The notes: generated by a model from the letters alone, not told the origin. 64,000 bases of DNA from Botryococcus braunii (GCA_002005505.1 KV908371.1:180001-244000); one strand, 5' to 3'. Shown: positions 28,297 through 55,703, counted from the stretch's first letter. Numbers and translations: made by a program.

Positions 28297-29838
28297 TTAG
28301 GGAACTGCTGCTGAGTTGGGCAACATAGCAGGTCGAAGAGTTTGGGGAGGTGGCACTGAATGGACATGTATTTGGGAATTGGGAGTCCAGGAGGCCCCCC
28401 TGCAGGGTATGTGAAATTCTGACTACTGTATTGCCAATTCAGGCGGACGCCAGTGGTGTCCAGCGGGCAGCATCATCCCCACAGGCTTCTGTAAAGCAGC
28501 GGGGGTCTCGAGTTCTGCAGTTGCTTGGGGTCAGCTCCACCTCAGCAGCTGGGACGTCAAGCAAGCCTTCATCTGTTCCAGGGGCAGCCCAGGGAGGGGC
28601 CCCCGACCTATTGGGGGACCTTCTGGGAGATTCTGCGGTGCCTTCGGGACAGGCACAAGGAACATCAGGCACTGTTGACCTTCTGGGTAAGTCCCCTGTC
28701 TGGAGTGGCTGGATTTTATCGCAATATCTCTGTTAATGACGCTTTCCTAGTGCAATTGTCTGCTCATCAGCCATCTCGTGATAGATCTCTTCTCCCTTAT
28801 CGTCATCTCCTTCTAGGTCAGATGCGGGGTTCCAGGCTTGCCTCTTGCAGGGTGTGGCTTGTTCAGGGAGTCATGTCACTCTTTGGGTTACACTGGTCCT
28901 GATGGGCACTGATGTAGCTATGAATTTGCGACTGTGGCATGCCCTCTCCCCATGCAAGACCGAACATTCTTGCGGCGACAGGCGCATGAGCATGTGGACA
29001 AAGATATCCTGGGGCCACAAAGCCATTCCTCATAAGCATGCAGGAGCAATTACAGGAGGCTGTTTGTTTGACCTCCAGGATGGCATTCATGTAAAATGCA
29101 GTCGGCCGTCATTGCATCAGGTGGTCTTCCATTCGCAGGTGGCGGAGAGAGCATTGTTGCAAACCTGGATTTGGTCTCGAATCCAGAGGGAAAATCAAAT
29201 TTAAATTAACACGTTTTTGTAGGGGACGCGTTGGAAGCTTGGACTTGAGCAAGCGGTGTGCTGCACCCGTGCTTCTAATTATGTCACCACTTCATCAGTA
29301 CTACTGCCTGTCCCCCAAGTTTTATGCGCAGGTGTAAGGAAGCAGCACTTGTTCAAAGCTTTCTTTGACAGGGGTGCTAGCTGGTGCTGCAGGAGATCTC
29401 TTAGCTCCTCCAACTGGCTCTACATTGGCTGGACCACCACAAGCCAATACCTTGTTCGGAGGCCTGGATATGGGAGGAGGTACTGCTGGCGTGGCTGCAG
29501 CTACGCCTGCTGTGCAGGGAAACTTGTTTGGGGGCCTGGACTTTGGTGCAGCAGCGCCAGCAAGTAATGGATCTCTGTCGAATGGCATTGCCGGTCCGGA
29601 CTTGTTTGGCGGGCTCAGTGTTGACAGCAGTGGACCGACAGGGCTTGTGGCAGGGCAAACCAGTACTCCATCCTCGCTCAACAAGGACTTCTTCGGAGGT
29701 TTTTCTGTCTTAAGTACGCCATTTGAATCAGTCGAACCTCTTGAGATATATGTGGTGGTCCTGGGTCCTTCTAGGCCTCTGGGCACGCATGCACCTGTTT
29801 GCACCTCTCTGGTTTGGGGGTGCAAGCGTGCGCGCGCG

Positions 29839-29900
<62 letters not shown>

Positions 29901-29901
29901 G

Positions 29902-29933
<32 letters not shown>

Positions 29934-30036
29934 GTGTGTGTGTGTGTGGGTGTGTGGGGGGGGGGTTTAAGGGAGGGGGGAGAGGTAGAGGGGGGGGGGG
30001 AGTGAGTGAGCGGGGGGGTGTGGGTTTGTGCGTGTG

Positions 30037-30131
<95 letters not shown>

Positions 30132-31810
30132 GGGGGGGGCGTTTCCTTTTTCATCTTTGCTTCTGTGCGTGTGTGGGGAGGGGGGAAGGCAGAGCCATGT
30201 AGGGGCTCCTCAAATCCTCAAATGAGTTTGCAGCCTTTGCTGGGATTGTGCTCGTTGAGCGTGTGTAGCTTCGTGCATCCATAAAAGAGATGGAATAGAT
30301 AGATTTTGGATCCTCTGGTTATCTCCAAGTGGGTTCGTTGTGGTATGTGTGCCTTAGTCTCCCCGGTGTGCTTGACATTCTTTGGTTGTTTATGACCATC
30401 CATTCGAACACCTGTTCTTCTTCAATGCACCAAAGACGTGGCATTGCTGTACGTGCGCTGATTCTCCCCCTCAATTGGGTTGGGGGTGGCCATGATGTGG
30501 TGCTTTACCTTGCAGATGCGTCCCCTGCTGCACCTGCATCAACCAATGGAGTAGCAAATCTCCTGGGAGGCTTGTCTTTGGACATTTTATCGCCTGCCCA
30601 GCAAAGGCCTACACAGCCCACGTTTTCAGGCTTGTCTGCTGGTATGTCTCATACACAACAGCCGGCTGTGGCGAATTTTGCTGCTCAAGGTGGTCTATCG
30701 CTAGGAGGGTCAGCCAGCGGCATGGGGATGCCAGGGCTGGCTCAGCCAGTTCAAGGCCTCTCGCCTCTTTATGCAGGTACAGCTTCTAATGTGCACATGA
30801 CTGCGCAGAACCCCTACCCTCCAGCACAGGGCATGGGGCAACAGGGGAGTTTGCCTTATATGCAGCAGTCGCTTGGTTTCCAAGCCACACCTGGACTTTA
30901 CCCTGGGCAGCCTCAGCATGGTGGCATAGGAACTTATGCGACGAGTTTCCCTGCGCAAGGACTTTCTGGGTATGGAGCTTCTGGCTCTGTAAGCCTTGGA
31001 GGTTGGTTCCACACCCTCCTGTTCGCCCCTTCTGAAGCTAATGTTTGGATTGAATTAAGGCTTGTGATACCAAACCCAGAACCCTTTATACTGGCTTCTG
31101 CAAGTCCCAGCCTTGCTGGCGCTGTCCCCGTTGAGGCAAAATCTGCTAGTTCATTTTACATTGTCGACATTATGTGTGGCTAGCTTCTGGAAGACCTAGC
31201 CTTTCTGTGCACTCCAATGCAGACCAAAGAAACTATTCAAGATGCCCTCTTCATGCAGAAGACAGAATTCTTTGGCCAGCACTCTGCAGCTGCAGAACTG
31301 AATCGCAAATCTTGTCTAGGTTTGGATAATTTTGCCTTTTATGTATGTGTTAGGGTGGAGGCAGCAAATTGCTCCTGGTCGCTGCTATTCCTGAACAGGG
31401 TCTTGGGATAAGTTCTTAAACTGCTTTCAATAAAGCCCTTGCAATTGAGTGATCGAATCGACTAGAAGTGTTTGACAGCATATTTGCTGCAGGTTCTGGG
31501 GCTGCTCTGCATGGGAAAACTCAGGTTGGCTTATCTTTGTTGGATGGCTTGAATGACAATGCCGCCGTAACCAAGGTCACTAGCTCAGTTGCCGGCATCA
31601 CATCTGAGGCGACATTCGATTTTGTTGGGGTATGCGCTCTAGTACACGTTCTGCCATATGCTGCACCTCATATGTGTCTGCGGCATTTCTTTGAGTGTTA
31701 TCCCATGCATGTCGAATTCAGTGTGCCTGCAGCGCCGTCTGGATCAAAGTGCTGATTGGGGCATCTATTTGTTTCAGGACCACATATCTTCACTGCGATC
31801 GCAGAAGTGA
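24363..31810 (+). CDS. MTV1: ENTH/VHS-domain trans-Golgi adaptor, MTV1/tepsin type
   Basis: Exons: 24363-24432, 24812-24930, 25110-25192, 25615-25768, 26411-26683, 27082-27360, 27977-28081, 28443-28686, 29372-29713, 30516-30988, 31493-31629 and 31778-31810 (TGA). One link near 31000-31490 is open: the last-but-two exon may run to 31001 through a weak donor, or an extra exon at about 31220-31320 may intervene. The N-terminal ENTH-like domain reads [42 protein letters not shown] and [19 protein letters not shown], closely following plant MTV1. KRIQGFG and a VHS-like second domain ([13 protein letters not shown] to [12 protein letters not shown]) follow. A long Gly/Pro/Gln linker has repeated LLGDL and FGGL motifs, and the end TFDFVGDHI matches the plant FDFxxDH tail. 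In plants MTV1 works at the trans-Golgi network with clathrin and AP adaptors in vacuolar sorting; the same role is inferred. Confidence 0.9.
25180..25490 (+). repeat. 31-base tandem repeat and duplicated exon end in an MTV1 intron
   Basis: A 31-base unit containing GCAATTAACTTGGCGGTG is repeated about three and a half times at 25255-25364. The segment from the end of exon 3 (GCCAGTGTAAG then GTGGGCAT, 25181-25199) recurs at about 25391-25410 as GCCAGTGTCAGGTGGGCAT, and the sequence after each copy also matches. The duplication therefore carries a second copy of the exon's last bases and its donor. Confidence 0.85.
26162..26252. repeat. (GT)n in an MTV1 intron
   Basis: Starts with CGCGCGCG and continues as (GT)n, upstream of the exon at 26411. 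Confidence 0.9.
28122..28295. repeat. (CA)n array in an MTV1 intron
   Basis: (CA)n with CGCACA and CCC interruptions, starting 41 bases after the donor at 28081 and occupying most of the first half of that intron. Confidence 0.9.
29826..30140. repeat. (GT)n and G-run compound repeat in an MTV1 intron
   Basis: CG alternation, (GT)n with GGGT steps, G runs at 29957-30003, a second (GT)n at about 30040-30117 and a short (GA)n with G run. Potentially able to form Z-DNA and G-quadruplexes (inference from composition). Confidence 0.9.
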
Positions 31811-32861
31811 TTCGAGGTCTGGACAGGCAGCGTCTGAAATAGCAGCAGGACTCCGAACATTGTTTACCTCCGGCAGACTGAGGCCCTGATGTTTTGATTG
31901 AATGATGAGTTGCGCAGTTAGCAAAAGTGGAACATTATTGCCAAAGGTCTTGCTCTCCCTCTGATAATCCGGGGAACGCAGCCAGCTATTTGTCGCAGGA
32001 TCCCACATTTTGTGGTAAGATTCAGATTGTTCAGCATTGTTATTTTTCCTACTGACCGCCACGGGTCGTGGTCTACTTTTTAGATGAGGCCTGTGCATCT
32101 GCAAACCAGCTGAGAAGTGCTAATGTCCACAGGCTCCGCATTATGCTGAATCAATGTAAACACCTAAATCAACTGCTGCCTTAAGTCAGTAAAATTGGAG
32201 TATCAAAGTGGCTGTATTATATGCGTCTGAGTTCCGCTCGTGTAATTCGTGCAGACGTGCACTACAAAGCCATCCTTTGACCATCATAGTAGGCTTGACA
32301 AGCTTACTAGTAGTTACTAGTTAGGTCTTTAACTACCGGTCGACAGCTAAAATACAAGCCGGAGCAAATGCTGAAGTAATTCGAAAGAACTTTTAATCAA
32401 GGGGTCTACTAGAATTGTAGAATACAGTCATGCCGTTCAAGAGTCACCTCTGGTCATGACACAGGGCTTGAGAGGTCAAACACGCAGCTACTAGGTCCTA
32501 TACGTATTTTGTAGTTGTCAAATCTTCCAATTTCGTGAGGCTCAATGCGTTTCTTTTAAATGTATACACTACATAGACAGCTGGGGAATCTTCCAACTGC
32601 CCATGGTACAGTTCACAGTCATATTCGAGGCTCAAGACCTTGTGCTTTTCCAAACATACATGGCTAATCTTGGTTGTCTGTGATGACTCCATGTGAAGCA
32701 GGATGTCGGGAATCCTGTTAGAGTATTGCTCGGGTTCCTGACAGGGTTCGCAATGTTGGTTCTTCGTCCCCCCGCCCTCCCCAAAAACTCCTCTTCCTCA
32801 CGAGCTATGCTTTAAAAGGGAATGCTCAAGGGCCGGTGCCCTTTGTGGGCGTCACTTCCCT

Positions 32862-32888
32862 TGCGCGCGCGCGCGTGCGTGGGTGTGT

Positions 32889-32943
<55 letters not shown>

Positions 32944-32962
32944 CGTGCGTGTGCGCGCGTGC

Positions 32963-32993
<31 letters not shown>

Positions 32994-33023
32994 CGCGCGC
33001 GAGAGAGGGGGGGGGGGAGGGGG
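32862..33023. repeat. (CG)n/(GT)n alternating tract with G run
   Basis: CGCGCG, (GT)n, CGCGCG, (GT)n, then (CG)n and GAGAG followed by a G run. Alternating purine-pyrimidine throughout. Confidence 0.9.
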
Positions 33024-33140
33024 GGTATTTCCAGGGACTTTCATACCTGCCACAATAGTCCTTGCATTTGACACAAAGGTCAGAGGGCCTGTAAAACTTG
33101 AAATTTGAAGCGGGGTGGGCAGCAGTTCGTGGACCTGCAA

Positions 33141-33319
33141 TATCCATGGCCAAATCCTAAACCAGTTGTTACGGGAACCCTCCCGCCCACTGCTCCCCCC
33201 ACCCCCACAGGCGGGCCGTTATCATTATTAATAATGATAAAGGCACGCCCGTGGGGTTGGGGGGAGCCAGTGGGCGGGAGGGTTCCCGTAACAACTGGTT
33301 TAGAATTTGGCCATGGATA
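33141..33319. mobile_element. Fold-back (MITE-like) inverted-repeat element
   Basis: The two halves, about 33141-33218 and 33243-33319, are near-perfect reverse complements, starting TATCCATGGCCAAAT and ending with its complement. They meet at a perfect 22-base AT palindrome at 33219-33240. No open frame is inside. A short non-autonomous fold-back element is the likeliest reading; no flanking target duplication was identified with certainty. Confidence 0.75.
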
Positions 33320-34329
33320 CTCAGAATCCGTTTTTGCCAATTTAAATGCGGACAAAGCAAAGTTTTCTTGTGCATGCACATGTCCCACATTGGAGCAGGG
33401 CCCGCCGCAGATTGCAACTTTGAAAGTAGCCCAGCCTGGTTCTTAGCAGCCTGTGTATTGCAAAGCTTCCTTGTGAAGCAACCCGAACGCAATCTCAAAT
33501 ATCTTTTCCACTCTTTTCCCTGGAATAATTAACCTGAAAGCTCTCGAGACAACGTTCGAGGAATAGATTCGCGGTTGTTGGAATTCTACCCAGTAAAGGG
33601 CATAGAGCAAGGAGTGGGCGTCTCTTACTTTTTGGAGGACCCATCATGACATCAGGCGCGAACTTCTGCCACTTACGTTCTCCATTCTTGTTGGACTGTG
33701 GGAGTCAATCTTTCAAACTCTTCACTTCTTAGAATTAAGAGTGAAGCGTATCCTAACCGCACACCAGAAATCGGATTCTTGTAATAGAAAAGAGAGACCA
33801 CTACAAGATTATAACGGTTTACTTGACTCCCATCCCCTCGAAGGGGTTGGGTCCCTCCTGGCCACTTATGAACTTTCCTAATGTCAACAATGTTTCACGT
33901 CACGGTAGAGAAGGGGATCTCAATAAGTCACCTTCACTCTCGAGACAGACTTCTCGCTCTGGCAGCATATTTCAATTCTTACTTCTTGCCACATGTGAAA
34001 TCTCATTTTTTTCCCCACATGTGCTGTACAGAACTCGAACGTCTGCGCACTCAAAAAATTCCGTCATGCTAGGCTACACATTCAAAGACTTGCTTCCTCC
34101 GTGGGCTTACGGAATCAAGACCTGGAACACATTATAATCGCTTAACAAGACATGCATAAGCCGACTCAATATGGCCTTTCACTGATACTTCCTCACGCTG
34201 GCTAAAGCGCTGTGGCGCTAAGCTCATGCCCTCTCACTGAGCTATTTAGAGGGACGATGGGCAGAGCAATCACCACATGACGTCCCTCAAATTACTTCTA
34301 ATTCGTTTTATGTTTTATCTTATGTGTCC

Positions 34330-34900
34330 ATCCTGGATGCGCAGATATATCATTATTATCCTGTCCGCAGCCTTAACAGACACTGAACAATGTTCAACTC
34401 GTGGAAGAAGTACATACTTCCCTGGGAAGATGTGGGGAACAACGCATGGCAACGACGAATGAATCTGCAGGAATTGCAAAGCACATACCACTGGCATGCA
34501 CAGCGACCCTAGTCATAATACTGTACAGTCATGATGAAAACATGCAGCCCATGCCTGTAAGGTTTCGGTGTTCTTCTTATAGCCCACGGAATCAGTCAAA
34601 ACACTACGCAGCCAGGATGCGCATATACATCCTAATTAACTTTTGCGCTGCCTTGACCACTGTTCGACTTGCAAAAGAAGTCCATCCTTGCCTGGGCAGA
34701 GGTGGGGGACAATGCCTGGCAACAGAGCAGTCAATGTGCAGGAATTGCAAAGCGCACACTGCTGACATGCAAGAACCCCAATCATACGCTGTACAGTCCA
34801 GTTGAAAACATGCATCCCGTGCCTGCATGGTTTCGGTGTTGCTATAGCTCGAGGAATCAATTAAATCACTACAGGCCACACAAAGGCTCTTCCAAAAGTG
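34330..34900. repeat. Tandem duplication, unit about 285 bases
   Basis: The first unit (about 34330-34610) and second unit (about 34614-34900) share the blocks GGATGCGCA, GTTC(A/G)ACT, GGCAACAGAGC-like, TGCAGGAATTGCAAAGC, ACTGTACAGTC-like and GGTTTCGGTGT. Both minus strands keep an open frame with a common VCALQFL motif, so the unit may once have been coding. Confidence 0.8.
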
Positions 34901-34934
34901 AAGCCCTTAAGAAAAATCAACCTTACCCGATACA

Positions 34935-35470
<536 letters not shown>

Positions 35471-35594
35471 CGCGTGCACATATGCATGTTGACTGTCACG
35501 GGGACATGCTTGGGGGTTGTGGGTTAGTTTGCAATGCATTCCAGGCTGTGTTCATGATGGCCATGCATTGTCCCTGCACTTGCCTTCATTGCTT

Positions 35595-44014
<8,420 letters not shown>

Positions 44015-44785
44015 CTGCAGACAAAGGACCGCGCTGTGAGACGGCTGCAGGCATTTGTCCCTTATCCCAAGTCCAACCACAGAAGGTTTCAGTGCTGTGA
44101 CATTTCCAAACGAGGCATCCCACAAAACCACTCTTCCAAGACACGATCATAAACGCCTCGCGTGGCCCCTGTCATGGGTGGTGATCAACAACAAGGGCAC
44201 GGCTTGCAGAGGCGGCGCTCCCGGCTAGACGAGCCATCATATTGGAGATTTGCACTTGCTAAAACACTATCCCATTTGTAAAAAGAAAACCCTGCAATTT
44301 TCCTAGAAGAACTTCCTGCTGAAAAGAATAACCACAAGTTCGAGTATAGGGTCCAATCCACGCTTGGGGCAGAGGACGGCACACCTCACGGGCAGGGTTC
44401 AGGTGAATAAATTCAAACCCATCCGTGATTTCCAATTCGTCTGGGTGCTGTGCCGGAACAAAGGAAACCCTGTGGTGCGTATAATGTGCGAAACCGTTGG
44501 ACAAAGCGTCCAAACTCAACTGCCCTGCCAGGGTCATGATTTTCCACATAAGAGCCTACCCTTCATGGAAACCCATCCAAGAGAGTTTTGAGTAAGGAAT
44601 GCAGGTTGCGCCATGCAGTGCGGCATACAAGGTTTGCCTTCCTAGAACACTGGTTGATTGTCGACCGTTGTCCACTATTCACAAGGCATTGAAAACAGCC
44701 CCCGACTGGCAGTCCCTACAGTGTAGGGCCTACACGGGACAGCCGACTCGGTTCCCCCCTTTACATCGCGTTCCTATCGGGAGCC

Positions 44786-44808
44786 CCGAGTCGGGAGTCC
44801 CGACTCGG
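44786..44808. repeat. GAGTCGGG palindrome cluster
   Basis: CCGAGTCGGGA (44786-44796) is followed one base later by its exact reverse complement (44798-44808), and further GGACTC/GACTCGGG copies follow to about 44825. The region can form alternative hairpins. Confidence 0.8.
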
Positions 44809-44848
44809 GACTCCGGACTCGGGACTGTTGTAAATAGGTGCACACTTC

Positions 44849-45619
<771 letters not shown>

Positions 45620-45717
45620 ATATAACCTGTAATATTTGGCCCCTAGATTCCGCGTCCCGGCATGATGGAATTTTGGTTATGCGGTTAGACTAGGCTTCAC
45701 TCTTAATTCTAAATAGG

Positions 45718-45791
45718 GGAAGTCTGTTGGCAAGGGGGGACTGTTGGCAAGGGGAAGACTGTTGGCAAGGGGGGACTGTTGGCAAGGGGGA
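45718..45791 (+). repeat. Minisatellite, 16-17 base unit
   Basis: Four copies of a unit reading GACTGTTGGCAAGGGG with small variants. Confidence 0.85.
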
Positions 45792-46089
45792 ATCCTTACC
45801 TGGGGAGGGTAGGCGGTGTGGCGTGGCACTGAAAGGAAGGAAATATTACAGTGTGAGAAAATAACATCCAGTAGGATTCGAGTGAGGGTCAGACTGTTGT
45901 TTCTCATGAGGGGTTGGGTTTCGAGTACAGTGAAAACTGCTGTTCCTCACGAGGGGCTTGACATTTGGACAGGTTGGGCTTCATTACTGCTCAAACAAAG
46001 GGTCAGCAGCTTGCTACTCGGGTGCCTTTGTGGGGTGGGAGCTGGGTTCTTAGAAAAGGTTGTTTGGAGGGTTGGGAGGGTATGAGCCA

Positions 46090-46091
46090 CA

Positions 46092-46177
<86 letters not shown>

Positions 46178-46288
46178 GCACGCACGCACGCACGCACGCA
46201 CACGCGCGCGCGCGCGCAACGCCCACGTGCGCGCGCGTGCAACGCCCACGTGCGCGCGCGTGCAACGCCCACGTGCGCGCGCGCGCGC

Positions 46289-46346
<58 letters not shown>

Positions 46347-46399
46347 CGCACACCAAAAACCTATTTTAGAAGGGGTGCAGATGTAATAAACCCCCCCCC

Positions 46400-46440
<41 letters not shown>

Positions 46441-46479
46441 ACGCACACGCACACCCACACACTCACACACACAAAAACA

Positions 46480-46542
<63 letters not shown>

Positions 46543-46575
46543 GCCCAAACAAACAAACACACACACACACACGCC

Positions 46576-46631
<56 letters not shown>

Positions 46632-46675
46632 AAATACCTATTTTAGAAGGGGTGCAGATGTAATAGAACCCCCCG
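46090..46675. repeat. (CA)n arrays with a 23/24-base CG-rich minisatellite and flanking duplication
   Basis: (CA)n and (CGCA)n are followed at 46205-46290 by three copies of a unit containing CAACGCCCACGTGCGCGCG. A 37-base block starting CCTATTTTAGAAGGGGTGCA occurs at about 46360 and again at about 46638, bracketing the second (CA)n tract, so the tract and its flank were duplicated together. Confidence 0.9.
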
Positions 46676-47358
46676 CTACAGGACCCTTATCAAGAGGAGA
46701 GGGGCGCTGTGCATTGATGGACCCTTCCGACTGCGAAATGCATTCTTGGAGCTCCCAGTACTCGAGTACCCCAGGGGACTCTACGGGCTTTGCAAATCTA
46801 TTCGGGCATCGAGGGCCTGAGACTGATATATTTCACTTTCCCTCTAAATCTGGGAATCCCAATGACTAAAGGCGTACTAACGCGCCAATTTCCGGAGCTT
46901 GGACTAGAAAAAAGTATGTTTATGGCATCATACATAGGGACTGCATTTCTATACGTCGACCACTGCCCTTTATTGGGGACCAATTTTGCAGAGTTCAAGG
47001 CATCAATTTAGCGCATGAACTCCCTGAGAGGTGTGAAAAGGTTGGCTGGAGGGGGGGGGGGAGAGGGCGCAGAGGACGAAGGCAGCGAAGAAGGGAAAGG
47101 CGCAGGGACACGGGGGAGATGGGAAAGGGAGGAGGCAGTGGAGAGAAAAGAGGGAAGGTGGGGAAGATGAAGGAAGGAAAATGGGTAAAAAGAAGATAGG
47201 AGGGAGCGAAGGGAGGGGAGAAGCGCAAGAGGATGAGAGGAAAGGCAGGATGATGTTGTATGTGTTCAGTGCATGGTGACACTGTCAGCGCGTGTGTGCG
47301 CATAAGCTATGACTAACATTTGAAGAGAGACACATTCGGGTCATTACTGTATTTCCGT

Positions 47359-47360
<2 letters not shown>

Positions 47361-47392
<32 letters not shown>
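47361..47392 (-). repeat. 32-base T run, possible retroposon A-tail
   Basis: An uninterrupted T(32). Read on the minus strand it would be a poly(A) tail following sequence from about 47393 upward. A SINE or processed-pseudogene tail is possible; I could not define the body or a target duplication. Confidence 0.5.
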
Positions 47393-47466
47393 CTGGGGAT
47401 GCACCCTCAGGGAGTGACCAGCAGTACAATCCGTGCTTTTTTTAGCCAGGTGTGGGGTGGAATGAG

Positions 47467-48005
47467 GGGTTCTCTGTTGTGAATGTTCGATACTTAAGGA
47501 ACTGCCTATTTGAAGAATAATTGTGCTGTAAACTATCGTTTAGATCAACTTGCTTGGTTATCTTCCTTCGTATTGTAGACTACAATTCCGGCAAGGACTG
47601 GACCGTGACATCGAGTAAGGTTTAGTATTCCAACTAGTTTATTTGTGGAACTATTAGTAGATACTCTTGAATTCAGATCTAACTAGTGTTTAAGTCTTGC
47701 ACAGTACGTTGATACGAGGATTCGGTGGCTTAAAGAGTGCTTTCAATTGATACAGGTATGGCCGTTAGTGTAGAAAGGTCATCTATAGCTGTTGCTTATC
47801 AGTTCTCTCTTGTGAGTGTTCGATACTTAAGGAACTGCCTATCGAAGAATAAGTGTGCTGTAAACTATCGTTTGCAGCAACTTGTTTGGTTATCTTCCTT
47901 CGTAGTGTGGACTAGGATTCCTGCACGGAATGGACCGTGACATCGAGTAAGTACGTTGATACGAAGATTCGGGGGCTTAAAGAGTGCTTTCAAGTGATAC
48001 AGGTA
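47467..48005 (+). repeat. A-B-A'-B' tandem duplication
   Basis: Block A at about 47470-47625 and A' at about 47806-47948 share GTTCGATACTTAAGGAACTG, TGTGCTGTAAACTATCGTTT, TGGTTATCTTCCTTCGTA and GGACCGTGACATCGAGTAAG. Block B at 47705-47757 and B' at 47952-48003 share ACGTTGATACGA, GGCTTAAAGAGTGCTTTCAA and TGATACAGGTA. Every copy of A ends in a donor-like GAGTAAG and every B in CAGGTA, so the unit may be derived from an exon-intron border. Confidence 0.85.
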
Positions 48006-48935
48006 AATTTACTGTAAGAGAACGCGTCAATGTATCGCCGAACACAACAGATGAAGATGACGAAGAGAGCACCAGTAACGGACACCGTGCAAATTCCATC
48101 AACAGGGCAAAGTGGAAGCCCACGGAGCCAAGGAGGGCTTGAAGTGGTACACAATCTCGATGTTTTTGGGCGGGTGGGTTCGGCATTCAAGCGAAATGCC
48201 AGGGCATGAACAACCAATGCACGGCACATTGTCCCATTGCAAGGGGGGCCAACGAAGGCGCTATCACCTCGATACATATGGCCCACGCACTCTCGTTATG
48301 TTCCAGGAACTCCCGTAGTGCTTCATCAACTAAGAATATGACTGGAAGCACGAAAAGAAGCGGGGACTCCTCACTGTTGTGCTCCCTTTGCGGACTGCAC
48401 ACGCAAATGTGCCAATGAATGTCATCTCAACGCAGTGCTAGTTAAATGATGAATGGCAAACAAATTCATGAAGCATGCGGCTACAGTCCAGGTCTTTATT
48501 AGCATTTTGGAAGTCAAAGGTGACAACGATATGGCCGGGGAAGGAAAATGATGATCTGTGCGGCTAAATGCGGAGGGGTTGGAGTAGGCTGATCCCCGCT
48601 GGCTGTGGCGGGCACACACAGCTGTACGAGATGAGCACTCATCTCCACGGAATACGCACTTGATTCGTGCATCACATACACTAAAAGTTTGCCATGTAGT
48701 TTTTAGCAGTTGGCGACAGATTGTTTAATAGGTTATGAGATGATGGTTTGTTTTTCTCTGGCGTCTCGCCCCTTCTTGCGAAACTGGTAGTAATGTTGAT
48801 CTGCGCTGAACGCAACAGGGTGATGTTGGCAGTATCTAGTTGATGCGGTGTGGTGAAAGTGCGGTGTAAACTAAATGTTGCCGTCCGTCATATCAGTGCC
48901 ATTAAGATAGGGAGATAGCCTCGAAGTTGTGGCAC

Positions 48936-54086
<5,151 letters not shown>

Positions 54087-55584
54087 GAAGGAGACGGAGG
54101 TACGGCACCGTAGTTTGTGATGATTAAAAAAAGAGTCGTGATTTTGCTTTCTGTAATGCTTTCACGTGGTCCTGTAAGTGACAAGCCTGATCTGGTGGAC
54201 TGAACCCTTGAGAGGGGCCCAGTGTACGAATGCACTGGTGCGGTTACGGATGTTGTTGCCTGAATGGAAGACTGCTGGACACTATATACCTTATAATACG
54301 TCTGCTGTTTGGAGACATCTCAAAGTCGTCTGATTTTGTCAGCAGATTTTGATCCTACATTCTTAGTAATGTCGCACAAAGACAGACCTGCGCAGTTTAA
54401 CTGTCGCTCAATATATCTTGTACACTACGCATCCCCATGCAATCTGTATTAGCATTACCTTTGTTCCTTAGAAGGTGCCGCGCAACTTAACAGTCAGATG
54501 CTAATTGTATTAGTCCCTGCAAAATTAGTTTTGATGGAAGTCGTCAACGCCAACTTCTACATTAGCTTTGTATGGCAAAGTAACGTCTATAGGTATGGCT
54601 GAAGTCGTGCGCGCTTAATCATTCACAACACGTCTTCTTTCTTGCGGCAAAGTAGAAAACGATAAGGTGAGCCCGGACATCAATGCAGCCGGACTCGGGT
54701 GGTGATGTTTTAACTTGAGTTCACTCGCAGCTGCTGTTGGGTACGGGCACCTGCAGCAGCTGTCGGGTTCTATCCGACTGTGCCTTAACTGCAACGGTCT
54801 CTCGCCGAAAATTCCTGTCTGTATTGTTTTGCCGTCAAGATATGTTTGAGCTCGAATCCATGGTTGCGGATACATCTGGGCCACTATGGAACCAGGCTGG
54901 GGATGGGACCATTCTGGTTTCATCTGAGTGGCCGTACAGCCAGGGATCACGCGTGGAATTGATCGTATGGGACTGGGTCGCTCTTCAGGCCAACTGCTCA
55001 AGCACCTCCTCTCCGCCCAAGGCTGGGTGGGTCCCATGCTAGTCAAATCTTGCCGCAGTTCATCCATGTCCAGATTTGGCTGTGTCCCACTTGAGCCCAG
55101 GTTCTTAACACCCCATCCAGGTCCTAACTTGACCGGATCCCATATGTCCAAGCTCCGTCACTGCCCATCTCTGCACAGGCTGTGGCTTTATCCCACTTCA
55201 TGGCAACATTGTAACAGCCCATCCCATCCAGGTCCAAGTGTGACCCACTGTAATGTGGCCAGAATTGGCCCAGGATGGGTTATCCACACATAGCCCCATC
55301 CTTGTCCCATGTACCTTAGCCCATCCCCAGCCTGGTCCCATATTGTCCCATGTCTAAACCCTACACGATGCTCAATCGTGAAAACGCATGTGAGACACTA
55401 GCTTGCTCTCACTCAAGGGGTTCATTTGAAGACAAACTTTCCTGCTGCGCACATCGATTACAACCATTACAGTTACAACACGCATGTCAGCCTGAATTGG
55501 GCGACATACAACAACTCCATGCTCAAGCATTGGTAATAAGGCTGAACATGGCAGAAGGACAGTTTGCTTGACTGAAGAGACAGT

Positions 55585-55703
<119 letters not shown>

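Noticed and set aside
33823..34137. Possible retrotransposon polymerase C-terminus
   Set aside because: Only a weak resemblance (a WNTL-like end); no upstream polymerase motifs are present.
48010..48420. Open frames on both strands left of NUP54
   Set aside because: Short, overlapping, without family match or splice structure; the NUP54 start at 48936 is well supported independently.
54615..55151. 178-codon minus-strand frame with WD and GPGW motifs
   Set aside because: Its pattern follows degenerate CCCATCC/GGTCC repeats in the DNA and no splice partners were seen.
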